From contig NZ_WMEX01000002.1 of assembly GCF_009856365.1 (NCBI RefSeq), positions 1-64,000 of the forward strand: a DNA stretch of 64,000 bases, in the 5' to 3' direction. This document shows, one piece after another, positions 1 through 10,025 of this stretch. The DNA comes from Vreelandella halophila (GTDB lineage Bacteria; Pseudomonadota; Gammaproteobacteria; Pseudomonadales; Oleiphilaceae). Position 1 is the first letter of the stretch. Each line of letters begins with the position of its first letter. A program made the translations under genes and the position numbers. Under the pieces are notes generated by a model. It had not been told where the DNA came from. It saw only the letters and a list, made by a program, of their open reading frames with translations, and did no database searches.

Positions 1-548
<548 letters not shown>

Positions 549-549
549 A

Positions 550-575
550 CCAGGAGCGGCCGAAGCCGCTCCTGG
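550..575. terminator. Perfect hairpin between convergent tonB and lipase genes
   Basis: An 11-bp perfect stem (CCAGGAGCGGC / GCCGCTCCTGG) with a CGAA loop starts just after the tonB stop and ends 11 nt from the lipase stop. No U-tract follows on either strand, so it may slow polymerase or protect 3' ends rather than act as a classical intrinsic terminator. Confidence 0.55.
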
Positions 576-585
576 CAGGGCTCAC

Positions 586-1647
586 TCAGTTGAGCGTCTG
601 GTACACCAGGCCGGAGACACTGGACTGTTCGGAGTCGGCGACCACCTGGTAGGTGTCACCGCTGCCCCAGAACTTCCACCAGGGGCGTTCCTCGTAGGTC
701 TCGGTCTGGAAGTTGACGGACACCCCGGACACACTGAACCCATTGTTGGCGTAGGTCAGCGTATTGCCGGACTCGGTGTTGATCACCTGGCTGTGATCCA
801 CCTTCTCTCCCATCAGTACCGGATAGTGGTTGTAGTAGAGCCCGGAGGGCGCACTGACGCTGGTGCGCTTGCCGTCCAGTGCCACATTGCTCACGCAGCT
901 TTTGTAGCTGCCCACCTGGGTACCGCCGCAGGTGGAATGCAGCGCCACAACACCATCGTCGATGCCCGGCAGGAAGGGCCCGGTCAGCCCCCCGTAATTG
1001 CTGCCTCCGCCCACGAATCGCAGCCGCGGCACGCTGTTGGGTGAGGTCGCAATATTGCGTGCCACTGCGGGCTGCAGGTCCCTCAGGACACCAAGGTTTT
1101 CCGGGGTTGGCGTGGTGCCCAGGTAGGCGGTCACGGCCAGCTTGGCCAACTCATCCCCGAAACTGTCCGCATAGGCCGCATTCACTGCCAGGTCCGCCAG
1201 TTCGGAGCCACCCCCGGCGCCGGCAAAGTCCAGCGCCGCGATCACGTTGAGCGGCTCAAGACCCGCATTGCTCAACCAGCGCGCCTGGTTGTCCAGCACA
1301 TAGCGCCCTACCAGATCCCCGGTGGAATGGGTCACGACAATGCAGCCCTCACTGCACAGCCCCTGCTGGGAAATCTCCACCAGCTGGTTGAACGCACGTT
1401 CAGCCGTACGACCCTCAACGCGCTCGTGACTGCCCCAGTCAATCCGCGCCTCCGCACGTGATGCCCAGAACGCCTGCCAGTAGGCATCGCCATTCTGCTC
1501 AATCTCCTGCTGGCTCGTCGGGTTCTCCGCAATGTCATCACCCTGGAGCCCATGGATCAGGATCACGTTCTTGCCGGCAAGCTGGGCCTGCGCGCCGCCG
1601 GCAAACGCCAGCGCCATGCCCAGTGCCGTAATCTTCAGGCCTTTCAT
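586..1647 (-). CDS. Secreted alpha/beta-hydrolase, lipase-like
   Basis: A 353-residue exported hydrolase. The start at 1647 is chosen because AGGAG lies just upstream and the protein then opens with a clean signal peptide (MKGLKITALGMALAFAGGAQA). The lipase fold shows as VILIHGLQGDD (oxyanion region) and the nucleophile elbow VVTHSTGD, a variant GxSxG with Thr at the first position. Probable acid and base are in the DDGVVALHS region and the late VDHSQV motif. The likely role is hydrolysis of extracellular lipid or ester. The gene lies 84 bp downstream of the membrane-anchored gene at 1732-2826 on the same strand, so the two are probably co-transcribed. The exact lipase family was not resolved. 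Confidence 0.75.
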   Translation of the reverse strand: MKGLKITALGMALAFAGGAQAQLAGKNVILIHGLQGDDIAENPTSQQEIEQNGDAYWQAFWASRAEARIDWGSHERVEGRTAERAFNQLVEISQQGLCSEGCIVVTHSTGDLVGRYVLDNQARWLSNAGLEPLNVIAALDFAGAGGGSELADLAVNAAYADSFGDELAKLAVTAYLGTTPTPENLGVLRDLQPAVARNIATSPNSVPRLRFVGGGSNYGGLTGPFLPGIDDGVVALHSTCGGTQVGSYKSCVSNVALDGKRTSVSAPSGLYYNHYPVLMGEKVDHSQVINTESGNTLTYANNGFSVSGVSVNFQTETYEERPWWKFWGSGDTYQVVADSEQSSVSGLVYQTLN

Positions 1648-1731
1648 GATGTTTCTCCTTTCCGGATCTTTCGTCTTGTTGTTGTACTGCATAACCCTTT
1701 TGTTGTTGTGCCTTCCCTGTACCCGGCGAGC

Positions 1732-2826
1732 CTATGGCTCGATTTCCTCAGCGGCATTGCGCAGGAACTCGAGTCGGGCCTCGCGCATGGGATCCTGGTA
1801 GTCCTCCTGGCTGTAACGCTCAAACGGAGCGCCCTCAACGTCGTGACGCTCTTCCCCGGTGGGGCCGAAACGTGTGCGGTCCCCCGGCCTCGCCGGCAGC
1901 TGGCGCAGACTCAGATCGCCCAGCTGGTAGGGGCCTTCATCGCCTTTCGCTTCCAGAGCCTGGCGGTGAATGCGAAGCTCCGCCGTGCCCTCCAGTGAAG
2001 AGAGCCGGGTTTCGTGCTCCACGTGCACCAGGGGCTTGCCGGATTCTGTATAGAGGTTGCCCGCGATGGCGTAATCGCCACTGGTTTCAACGGCCACTTC
2101 AACCGGGATCACCAAGTGGGCGCCTTCCACCCGGCTTGCGCCCACGCCAATAATATCCCCCACGGGCGCGTGGTAGCGCAGCGGCGCCACCGCATCCACC
2201 GGCTCACCCCGGAAGTCGCCGGAGACCATCAGCATCAGCTCCATGGGCCACTCTTCCACGCTCGAGGTGCCTGGGGACACGCTCAGACGTTGAGCCCCGG
2301 AACCGGCTTCCAGGGACTCGCGGTGGAGAATATCGCCCGCCTCATTCCGCAGAGTGACCTCATCCAGGGAAATCCCGGAGGCGCCGTTACCGCCAACACT
2401 CACCTGTCCGGTAATGGGCTCGCCATGTTCGAAATGGAGCCGATCCAGGCTCAGGCTGATGGTGGCGCGCTCACCGTCGTCGGTGGCAACCGGCACGCGA
2501 ACCGGGCTGTAGCCGTTGTAGCGGTAGTCCGAAACGGCCTGTTCATCGATGGGGAAGGAATAGGGAGGGTATCGGGAACCCGCCTCGTACTGGTCGGCAA
2601 TGCGGGCAAACTCGCCTTCCAGACGCCGGGCGACGGGCGAACCGGATTCCGGTTCGGCTGAACCGCCCGGCTCCGGCACGGACGAAGGGCTGGGCTCCGG
2701 AGGTTGCGTGACCGCGACCGGCTCCGGAGCGGATTCCGGCATGGCCGTGGTAACGGCGTACAGCCCCGCAATCACGGCCAACAGAACCGCCAGTGCCACA
2801 CCACTGGCCACAAGCCATCGCCCCAT
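1732..2826 (-). CDS. Membrane-anchored protein of unknown function, lipase partner candidate
   Basis: This 364-residue protein has one N-terminal membrane segment (about residues 4-28), a Pro/Glu/Ser-rich linker to about residue 65, and a periplasmic region rich in beta-strand pattern. I recognise no catalytic motif. The architecture (anchor, linker, periplasmic domain) and position just upstream of a secreted lipase recall lipase foldases. However, I see no RxxFDY foldase motif, and the body looks immunoglobulin-like rather than the all-helical foldase body. A good AGAGAGAA ribosome site precedes the ATG. A role in lipase folding, tethering or export is inference from the neighbourhood only. 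Confidence 0.6.
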   Translation of the reverse strand: MGRWLVASGVALAVLLAVIAGLYAVTTAMPESAPEPVAVTQPPEPSPSSVPEPGGSAEPESGSPVARRLEGEFARIADQYEAGSRYPPYSFPIDEQAVSDYRYNGYSPVRVPVATDDGERATISLSLDRLHFEHGEPITGQVSVGGNGASGISLDEVTLRNEAGDILHRESLEAGSGAQRLSVSPGTSSVEEWPMELMLMVSGDFRGEPVDAVAPLRYHAPVGDIIGVGASRVEGAHLVIPVEVAVETSGDYAIAGNLYTESGKPLVHVEHETRLSSLEGTAELRIHRQALEAKGDEGPYQLGDLSLRQLPARPGDRTRFGPTGEERHDVEGAPFERYSQEDYQDPMREARLEFLRNAAEEIEP

Positions 2827-2976
2827 ACCGTTCTCTCTGTCTGTTGTTGTTATTAACGGGCCTTAATTCCAGACCCTAAAACGGTATGGCCAGCGTGGCT
2901 AACAGACTTTTGCATTATGGGACAGGGATCACGTTCCGGCCATCAGCCACAGGGGCACTGGGGAAGAGAAGTTCCG

Positions 2977-3702
2977 TCAGATACTGAAGGCGGCCCGGAA
3001 CCCGCTGACCCATTCGGGTACACCCTCGGTGGCGGGTTTACGGATCACCCTGGCGCCGGGCAGATGCAGACGGGCATCCGGGTCCACCACGCTGACCGGC
3101 ACCCCGGGCTCCACGAACTGGACCAGCGAGGCGGCCGGGTAAACGTTCAGTGATGACCCCACCACCAGCAGGTGATCGGCGCGACTGACCAGTTGCGCTG
3201 CTGTTTCCATGGCCGGTACCGCCTCGCCGAACCAGACCACGTTCGGGCGCATGGGGTGGCCCCGACTGCAGGTGAGGTCCGGGCTCAGGTCCTGCTCCCC
3301 CAGTTCGAGCACCTCCTCCGGATCCACGGCACTGCGGGCCTCCATGATGCTGCCATGGAGATGCAGCACATGGGAGGAGCCGGCGCGCTCATGGAGGTTG
3401 TCCACGTTCTGGGTCACCACACTGACCCGGCAGCGGTTCTCAAGATTCACCAGCGCCTCGTGGGCCGCGTTGGGGCGGGCCGCCAGGACCTGATGGCGAC
3501 GCTGGTTGTAGAAATCCCGCACCAGTTCCGGATTGCGCGCCCAGGCCTCGGGAGTGGCCACATCCTCAAGATCCACCTGTTCCCAGAGCCCGCCCGCGTC
3601 CCGGAAGGTGGACAGGCCGCTCTCGGCGCTGATGCCCGCGCCGGTCAGAACCACAACGTGCTCGCTCAGCCGGAAGGATGAGTCAGTGCCTCTGCGCCAC
3701 AT
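2977..3702 (-). CDS. Sir2-family NAD-dependent protein deacylase (class III type)
   Basis: A 241-residue sirtuin; the start at 3702 follows AGGAGG. Motifs in order: GAGISAESG (residues 21-29, NAD binding), TFRD, FYNQRR with Y65 and R68, TQNVDNLH (97-104), catalytic H116 in HLHG, and VGSSLNVYPA near the end. The Tyr/Arg pair is the signature of class III sirtuins such as E. coli CobB and SIRT5, which remove succinyl or malonyl groups. The zinc ribbon is degenerate: the first CxxC is missing and only one cysteine is seen before RGHPMRPNVVWFGE. It is divergent from the chemoreceptor gene, with about 150 bp between them. The fold is firm; acyl preference is inferred. Confidence 0.9.
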   Translation of the reverse strand: MWRRGTDSSFRLSEHVVVLTGAGISAESGLSTFRDAGGLWEQVDLEDVATPEAWARNPELVRDFYNQRRHQVLAARPNAAHEALVNLENRCRVSVVTQNVDNLHERAGSSHVLHLHGSIMEARSAVDPEEVLELGEQDLSPDLTCSRGHPMRPNVVWFGEAVPAMETAAQLVSRADHLLVVGSSLNVYPAASLVQFVEPGVPVSVVDPDARLHLPGARVIRKPATEGVPEWVSGFRAAFSI

Positions 3703-3855
3703 GGGACCTCCTGTTGCATTACACCCCGTTGGACCAGCACCAATGATGCCTGAGCCAGCGCCCTGGTAAAGCCCTGTCACGGGTAATTCGCATGAGCAAA
3801 TTCCGGTTCCCGTGCTATCTTGAGCGGTATCAATTTTCCCTCAGAGGTATCAGGC

Positions 3856-5442
3856 ATGCGGCAGAATCTTCCAGTTACCGACAGAGAAGTACCGGTACAG
3901 GAAGACCGGCCCCTGATTTCCGCGACCAATGACCGGGGCGTGATCGAGTACGTCAATGAGGCCTTCATTGAGGTCAGCGGCTTCCCGGAAGATGAACTGC
4001 TCGGCCAGCCCCACAACCTCATCCGGCATCCGGACATGCCGCCAATGGTCTTCGAGCACATGTGGGGCCACCTCAAGGCGGGCAAGCCCTGGATGGGGCT
4101 GGTCAAGAACCGCTGCAAGAACGGCGACTTCTACTGGGTCAGTGCCTATGTGACCCCCATCCGCCGTGATGGCCGGATCGTCGGATACGAATCGGTGCGT
4201 GCCAAACCGGAACGCGAGTGGGTGGAGCGGGCAAGCCGGGTCTATGCCCGGCTCAATGCGGGCAAACGGGCTGTACCACTCACACTGGAGCTCAGGGCGG
4301 TCTGCATGCAGAACCTGCCGCTGGCCCTTGTGGCAGGCGCTTCACTGGTACCGCTGGGGCTTGGGCTCGGTGCCGGGGCTGTTGCCGGTGCCACCCTGGC
4401 AGGACTTGCCGCTGGTGCGGCCTGGAATCGTCAGCGCCTGCAGGAGCGCCTGAAGCAGACCCTGGCACTGCGACCTGACGCCTTTGCCGATCCGCTCGTA
4501 GCCACCACCTATTCGCCCCGGGGCAGCGGCCTGCGCGAGCTGGATATGCTGATGATCAGCGAAAAGGCCAGGCTGATCACCGTCCTCGAGCGGATGGAAA
4601 ACTTTGCCAGCCAGTTGTCCGCCAAGGCGGCCCAGGGGCATCAGCTGATGCAGACCAGTCGCGACCAGATCCGCAACCAGCGTGGTGAGACGGACCAGAC
4701 CGCCTCGGCCATCAACGAGATGACCGCCTCCATCAGTGAGGTCTCCCAGAGTGTCGGCCAGGCGGCGCAGCAGGCGGATGAGGCCAACACCGCCACCGGC
4801 GAGATCACGCGCATCGCGGGCGAGAACTCCCGCGTTATCGGAGAGCTGACCGGCAGTGTCGATAACGTCGCCCAGACCGTGAACCAGCTGGGCGAGGCCA
4901 CGGATGAGATCGGCTCCGCCGCCCAGCTGATCACCGACATCGCGGACCAGACCAACCTGCTGGCGCTGAACGCGGCCATTGAAGCCGCCCGTGCGGGCGA
5001 GGCCGGACGCGGCTTTGCCGTGGTCGCGGATGAAGTGCGCAACCTGGCCAGCCGCACCCGCGAATCCACGGACCGCATCCACCAGATCATCGACAACTTC
5101 AAGCAACAGGTCCAGGCCTCCCTGGAAGCCACGGAGAACAGCCGCAGCATGGCCCAGCAGGGGCTTGATGCGGTTCAGGATACCGAGACCAAAGTCCAGG
5201 AGGTGGCGGGTTACATCGACACCATCGCTTCCCAGACCATGCAGATGGCCTCCGCGGTTGAAGAGCAGAGCCAGGTGGCGGACCAGATCAATCAACAGAT
5301 CACACGCATCGCCGAGCTGGCGGACCAGACCACCGGGCAGGCGGACCAGACCGCGGAGGTCAGCTCCGACGTGGAAGGGCTGGCCGAGGATCTGCACGTA
5401 CTGGTGGACCGCTTCCGATCGGGTCAGGACAGGAGCAGGTAG
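3856..5442 (+). CDS. Aer-like PAS methyl-accepting chemotaxis protein
   Basis: A 528-residue chemoreceptor. The ATG at 3856 is preferred over an upstream TTG because GAGGTATCAGGC precedes it. The N-terminal PAS domain carries [12 protein letters not shown], the loop typical of the FAD-binding Aer sensor, so it probably reads cellular redox state or oxygen. A hydrophobic Ala/Gly/Leu segment (about residues 155-190) anchors it with no periplasmic domain. The cytoplasmic signalling tip [20 protein letters not shown] and the following [12 protein letters not shown] are canonical for contacting CheA and CheW. No che genes are nearby, so it is an orphan receptor here. The Aer assignment is by motif; the actual signal is inferred. 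Confidence 0.93.
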   Translation: MRQNLPVTDREVPVQEDRPLISATNDRGVIEYVNEAFIEVSGFPEDELLGQPHNLIRHPDMPPMVFEHMWGHLKAGKPWMGLVKNRCKNGDFYWVSAYVTPIRRDGRIVGYESVRAKPEREWVERASRVYARLNAGKRAVPLTLELRAVCMQNLPLALVAGASLVPLGLGLGAGAVAGATLAGLAAGAAWNRQRLQERLKQTLALRPDAFADPLVATTYSPRGSGLRELDMLMISEKARLITVLERMENFASQLSAKAAQGHQLMQTSRDQIRNQRGETDQTASAINEMTASISEVSQSVGQAAQQADEANTATGEITRIAGENSRVIGELTGSVDNVAQTVNQLGEATDEIGSAAQLITDIADQTNLLALNAAIEAARAGEAGRGFAVVADEVRNLASRTRESTDRIHQIIDNFKQQVQASLEATENSRSMAQQGLDAVQDTETKVQEVAGYIDTIASQTMQMASAVEEQSQVADQINQQITRIAELADQTTGQADQTAEVSSDVEGLAEDLHVLVDRFRSGQDRSR

Positions 5443-5512
5443 GCCCCCGGCATCGGTTCCCACAGGCGCGGGAAGCGCCCATAATGGAATCGTCTGATGG
5501 GAGGCTCAACCG

Positions 5513-6052
5513 ATGACAACTGTATTCAGAGTGGTCACACTGGCGGTACTGCTGGCGATGGTCACAGGCTGCGCCCGTTATGCCGTTACGGATTACGACA
5601 GCAACGCCGGTTTCGACCGCTACAGCAGCTACCGCTTTGCCGAGCGTGATGAGAACGCCATTCAGGGCCTGGACGCCGCGCGCATCGAACGGGCCCTGGA
5701 ACAGGCACTGACCGGAGAAGGCTTCACCCGGGCGGATGTGGAGCCGGACGTGCTCGTGCGTTACCGGATTGAGGACGAGGTAAGGACTGAATCACGGGGG
5801 CCCAGCCTGGGCCTTGGCTTTGGATTCGGGCGCAGCCCCTTCACCTTTGGCGTGGCCCACAGCCCGGTTCAGACCCGCGAAATACGCGAAGGCCAGCTGG
5901 TGGTGGAGATGGTGGATCCCACCATTGATCAGGTGGTCTGGGAAGGAAGGGGCCGGCGTTACCTGAGTGAAAACCAGGATCGGGAAGAGCGTACCAAGCT
6001 GATTGACCAGGTTATTGAGGCCATGTTCGAACAGTATCCGCCTCAGCCCTGA
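5513..6052 (+). CDS. DUF4136-type lipoprotein
   Basis: A 179-residue lipoprotein with a short signal sequence ending in the lipobox MVTGC (acylated Cys about residue 20). The body has the DUF4136 pattern: a YSSYRFAE strand early, RIERALEQALTGEGF, a PDVLVRYRI strand and a late VDPTIDQVVWEGRGRR segment. GGAGG sits 8 nt before the ATG. Its last 41 bp overlap the end of the convergent GGDEF/EAL gene, so the two transcripts must share sequence. The function of the family is not established; outer-membrane location is inferred because no Asp follows the Cys. Confidence 0.82.
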   Translation: MTTVFRVVTLAVLLAMVTGCARYAVTDYDSNAGFDRYSSYRFAERDENAIQGLDAARIERALEQALTGEGFTRADVEPDVLVRYRIEDEVRTESRGPSLGLGFGFGRSPFTFGVAHSPVQTREIREGQLVVEMVDPTIDQVVWEGRGRRYLSENQDREERTKLIDQVIEAMFEQYPPQP

Positions 6053-8021
6053 TCGCCCCCAGCCGCTCCATCAGGTCCTCGACGCCACTCAGGGCCACGG
6101 GGCGGGCCAGCAGGAACCCCTGGATCCAGTCACAGCTGGCGTTCTCCAGGATCGCCCGCTGTGCCTCCGTCTCCACACCCTCAGCGATCACGCCAATGCC
6201 AAGGGTATGGGACAGCTGGATGATGCCCTCCAGAAGGTGGCGATCCCGCTCGTTATCCGCAATCGGGTCCACAAAACTCTTATCGATCTTGAGAATATCC
6301 GGAGCGAATTCACGCAGGTAGTTCAGGCTGGAGTAACGCACGCCGAAATCATCGATGGCGATCTTCGCGCCGATGCTGCGCAACCCCGCGAACAGCCGGC
6401 GGGAATAGGCCGGCTCCTCCATCAGCGAACTCTCCGTCAGCTCAAGCTCCAGCATGCCTTCCGGTACATTCCAGGCCTCCATCAGCCGCCGCGTTTCCGT
6501 CAGCAGGTGTTCATCCTGCAGCTGCCGCGCCGACACATTGACCGCCAGCACGAAATGATCCGGCAGCCCGCGCCCGCGCCAGTCGTGGATGCAACGGCAG
6601 GCCTGTTCGATCACCCGCACCCCCACATCCACGATCAGGCCGGTCTCCTCGAGAAGGGGAATGAACTCCCCTGGTGAGATCATGCCGTGCTCGGGATGCT
6701 GCCAGCGCAGAAGGCACTCGGCACCGTCCATGCGGGTACCCTGGACATTGAACTGGGGCTGATAGTGCAGCTCAAACTCCTGGTTCTCCACTGCCCTGTG
6801 GATGTCCGCCTCGAGTCGAAGGCGTTCGGTGGTGGCAGGATTGTCACTCTCGTCGAAGTAGGACCAGTTGTTGCGACCCTGGCGCTTGGCACTGTACATG
6901 GCCACATCCGCACTGCGGGTAAGGCTCTCCGCATCGCCGCCATCCCGCGGGAACAGCGCCACGCCAACACTGAGGGTCAGGAAGGAGTCCTCCCCCTGGA
7001 GCCGGTAGGGCCGCGAGAGATCATTGATGATCGCGCGCACGATGGTTTCGCGCTGTTCGGTATCCTGACGGCGGGAAAGCAGGACCGCGAACTCATCCCC
7101 ACCCAGCCGGGCCAGAAAACCCCGCCCCTCGACGACGCTCTGGAGCCGCCGGGCCACCTGGCGCAGCAGTTCGTCACCCGCGCTGTGACCCAGTGAGTCA
7201 TTGATGTACTTGAAGCGGTCCAGATCCAGAAACAACAGGGAAAACGTCAGGTTGTTGCAGGTGGCGTCCTGACACTGCTGCTCCAGCCGTTCATGGAAAA
7301 GATAACGGTTGGGCAGTCCGGTGAGACGGTCGTAGTAAGCGGCTTCGTAAAGGGCTTCCTGCTGATGGTGCTGCTCCGTGATGTTCTCAGCTACCCCGAC
7401 CATCCGGACCAGTTCACCCTGTTCGTCACAGATCGGGTAGGCACGGTCCTCAAGCCACAGCCAGGTGCCATCCGCATGCTGGACACGGTACTGCTGTGTG
7501 ATGCTCTGGCAGCTGCGGATGATGTGTTCCAGCGTGCTGGTAACCCGCTCGCTGTCCTGGGGATGGACGCTTCGAAGCCACAGGTGTCGATCCTCAAGCA
7601 GGTGTTGCGCGGGCAATCCCCAGATGGATTCGGCCGCCGGAGACACATAGCTCAGGCGCTGATGCACAGGATCCCAGATCCAGAATACCTCCGGGATATG
7701 TTCTGCCATCTCCTGGAACCGCGCCTCGCGCTCCACCGCCTCACGGCTTATACCAGCAATGGCCGCGTACAGACTCCGCATGGCCAGGTAAAGGAGCACC
7801 CCTGTCAGGGCAATGTAGAGCACCCCTTTCCAGGTCTGCAGGTTTCTGGCTGTTTCAGGATCCTTTACCAGGGTGGCCAGCCAAAGGTCACTGAACAGGA
7901 TCCAGCTGGTTCCAAACAGGACATACAGGACCACGATCAACAGCGGCCCCCGCTGCAGAAGCAGGGGCCAGTGGTAACGGATGTCATTACTCCGGTTAAG
8001 GGGTCCGGACCGCTTTGCCAT
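6012..8021 (-). CDS. PAS-GGDEF-EAL membrane protein (c-di-GMP turnover)
   Basis: A 669-residue protein; the ATG at 8021 is used rather than the TTG one codon earlier, with GGAGAG upstream. Two membrane segments lie at about residues 20-100. A PAS domain follows (about 105-215, with WLWLEDRAYPI), then a GGDEF domain with an intact RLGGDEF motif near residue 307 and an EAL domain. The EAL signature reads ECLLRW; the metal-binding Glu and Leu remain but Ala is Cys. Other phosphodiesterase motifs are intact (ELTESSLM, DDFG, LKIDKSFV, AEGVET). No RxxD inhibitory site precedes GGDEF. Both activities look possible; the dominant direction cannot be read from sequence. It overlaps the DUF4136 gene at its 3' end. 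Confidence 0.93.
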   Translation of the reverse strand: MAKRSGPLNRSNDIRYHWPLLLQRGPLLIVVLYVLFGTSWILFSDLWLATLVKDPETARNLQTWKGVLYIALTGVLLYLAMRSLYAAIAGISREAVEREARFQEMAEHIPEVFWIWDPVHQRLSYVSPAAESIWGLPAQHLLEDRHLWLRSVHPQDSERVTSTLEHIIRSCQSITQQYRVQHADGTWLWLEDRAYPICDEQGELVRMVGVAENITEQHHQQEALYEAAYYDRLTGLPNRYLFHERLEQQCQDATCNNLTFSLLFLDLDRFKYINDSLGHSAGDELLRQVARRLQSVVEGRGFLARLGGDEFAVLLSRRQDTEQRETIVRAIINDLSRPYRLQGEDSFLTLSVGVALFPRDGGDAESLTRSADVAMYSAKRQGRNNWSYFDESDNPATTERLRLEADIHRAVENQEFELHYQPQFNVQGTRMDGAECLLRWQHPEHGMISPGEFIPLLEETGLIVDVGVRVIEQACRCIHDWRGRGLPDHFVLAVNVSARQLQDEHLLTETRRLMEAWNVPEGMLELELTESSLMEEPAYSRRLFAGLRSIGAKIAIDDFGVRYSSLNYLREFAPDILKIDKSFVDPIADNERDRHLLEGIIQLSHTLGIGVIAEGVETEAQRAILENASCDWIQGFLLARPVALSGVEDLMERLGAIRAEADTVRTWPQ

Positions 8022-8043
8022 CAACGCTCTCCAGCGTCATTGC

Positions 8044-9849
8044 TCACTCGATACCAGGTCTCAGGTCCACCCAGGAGGGGTCATGGTCCGAGGCTCGCCA
8101 GGGTTCCTGCGCGGAGACGGTCAGCGACTCCGGCAACCCATTGCGTTCTTCCCTGCTGTAGTGGAGCAGCGGCGGTTCATCGGCATTGATAGGCTGGATG
8201 CCGGCCGCCTCCACGGTAACCTCTGATTCTCCTGCCAGTAGAATATAGTCCAGTGTTCCCGACTGTGCCCGGTAGATGTAACTGCTGGCCGGGTTTTCAT
8301 GACGATCCAGAAGAATATTGCGGTATCCGGCCTGCTCCAGCAGCGACAGGGGGGTCTCCCGCGCATAGGCGTTGAGATCGCCCACCAGAACAACGTTTGG
8401 CGCTTCCATCGGTTCCCTGAGCTGCTCCAGCCACTGGAGCAGGCGGCGGGTTGCCGCATTCCGGTGGGCGCTCCAGCAGCCCTCACCATCCCCCTGCGCC
8501 GCGTTGCGGCCACTGGCTTCACCGCAGCGCTTGCTTTTGAAGTGGTTGACCACCACGAGAAACACAGCACCGGAGGCGTGATGACGAAAGCGCTGGGCTA
8601 CGGGCGGGCGACTGCCCTGGTTGAAGGGAGGCGAGCGCAGAACCTCCGGCTCGCCCACAGGCCCAACCCGTTCGCTGCGCCAGGCGAGGCCCACGGCGAT
8701 GGCATCATCACCCGGCCGGCGCTGCGGGCGTGCATACTCCCAGCTGCCCTCAAGATCGGCCGTGAGGGAGGCGATGGCACTGCCTTCCCCGGTACCATCA
8801 TTCTCCAGCTCCACCAGCCCGATGATGTCCGCCGCCAGGCCATCCAGTGCCGTTACCAGGCGCTGGTGCTGGGCCTGCCAGGCCGCCGCGGATTCCGCGC
8901 CACGGGCAGAGGGGAAACCGCCGCCCCTGCCATCACCGTTGAAATAGTTCTGCAGGTTGAAGCCCGCCACCCGGATGATGCCGTCCGCCGGCCGTTCGAG
9001 CGGCTCCGGTGGGGGATTCAGCGTCCGGACCGTCGGTGCCGTTGTGGGCTGGAGCCGCCAGTCGCCATAGCGGTAATCGAGAACCCCCTCCACATCCTTC
9101 AGCGCGTCCCCCACGCGCAGCCGCCGACCGGCTTCGTAGTGACGCAGCACCCACTCCGGAAGGGCGGAGAACTGGCTACGGCTCCCGTCATCCAGCAGCA
9201 GGCTGCGTTCCTGGTTGCGCTCGGCCACCTGCCGTACCGCCTCACCGGGTTCCGCAACCTGGGTAGGCTGGAACAGGCGCCCGTCCGCCAGGGTGATCAC
9301 GCCGTAACGCGCCAGCCCATAGAGTCCGGTAATGGTGGCCCCGTGCTCCAGGCGGACCCTCATCCCCTCGCGCGCCTCCTTCCCCTCGCTGCCCAAGGGA
9401 AGAGGCAACGGCGCGGCTTCGGGCAGCCCCGGGTCGCCGCAACGGGCCTCGATGCGGGCCTCGGAAAGCTGGGTCATGCCGTGGTATTCCCCGGCTTCAC
9501 CACGCACCCGAAGCCGCTCTCCCGGTGACACATCCGCTCCGGGCGCGTAAATGAACAGGCCACGGGACGCCGGCCCCTGAGCGGACGCCCGCGTCTCCTG
9601 CTGGATGAAGTACCCCCCCAGTTCCTCACGGGCGCTGAAATCCGCCGTGACAATGCCTTCCGTCAGCACGGTGCGACCGTCCAGTGGCGTGACCGCTGCC
9701 GTGCCCTGGATGCGCTCCACCGCTGTAACCGCTCCGTGGCAGCCCGTTTCACCCGCCGCCGGCAATGGCCAGAACCAATAGCTGAGAGCGAACCAGAGCG
9801 CTATGGCCAGTAACACCAGCCATACCGGCACCCACCTGAGGCTGTACAT
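8044..9849 (-). CDS. Membrane-anchored ExeM/NucH-family extracellular endonuclease
   Basis: A 601-residue nuclease. The start at 9849 gives one clean N-terminal membrane segment (VPVWLVLLAIALWFALSYW) behind a GGGAGG site; the longer reading adds an unlikely leader. The first half is OB-like strand-rich sequence typical of ExeM/NucH proteins (TEGIVTADFS, GYFIQQE, RGLFIYAP). The second half is an endonuclease/exonuclease/phosphatase domain: RVAGFNLQNYF, IIGLVELEND, VVNHFKSKRCG, VLVGDLNAYARE, LDYILLAG and the closing SDHDPSWVDL with the catalytic His/Asp. It probably degrades extracellular DNA for nutrients or biofilm turnover. Most relatives are secreted, so the retained anchor is notable. It ends 22 bp from the start of the GGDEF/EAL gene. 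Confidence 0.9.
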   Translation of the reverse strand: MYSLRWVPVWLVLLAIALWFALSYWFWPLPAAGETGCHGAVTAVERIQGTAAVTPLDGRTVLTEGIVTADFSAREELGGYFIQQETRASAQGPASRGLFIYAPGADVSPGERLRVRGEAGEYHGMTQLSEARIEARCGDPGLPEAAPLPLPLGSEGKEAREGMRVRLEHGATITGLYGLARYGVITLADGRLFQPTQVAEPGEAVRQVAERNQERSLLLDDGSRSQFSALPEWVLRHYEAGRRLRVGDALKDVEGVLDYRYGDWRLQPTTAPTVRTLNPPPEPLERPADGIIRVAGFNLQNYFNGDGRGGGFPSARGAESAAAWQAQHQRLVTALDGLAADIIGLVELENDGTGEGSAIASLTADLEGSWEYARPQRRPGDDAIAVGLAWRSERVGPVGEPEVLRSPPFNQGSRPPVAQRFRHHASGAVFLVVVNHFKSKRCGEASGRNAAQGDGEGCWSAHRNAATRRLLQWLEQLREPMEAPNVVLVGDLNAYARETPLSLLEQAGYRNILLDRHENPASSYIYRAQSGTLDYILLAGESEVTVEAAGIQPINADEPPLLHYSREERNGLPESLTVSAQEPWRASDHDPSWVDLRPGIE

Positions 9850-10025
9850 CGACGTGTTCCCTCCCGCTGTAACCTGTGGACAACCCCTATGGGTGAACCC
9901 AGCTCCCCACAGTAGACTAACAGAAGGTCGATCACGGATGCCGTTCAGGATTTTAGTCCTCCAAGGCACAATGATGCCGATCGGATGCTAAAATACCGCG
10001 TGCACAAATATGAGCAGGCAAATTA

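Noticed and set aside
1732-2826. Annotation as lipase-specific foldase
   Set aside because: No RxxFDY motif and no helical foldase body, despite position and anchor.
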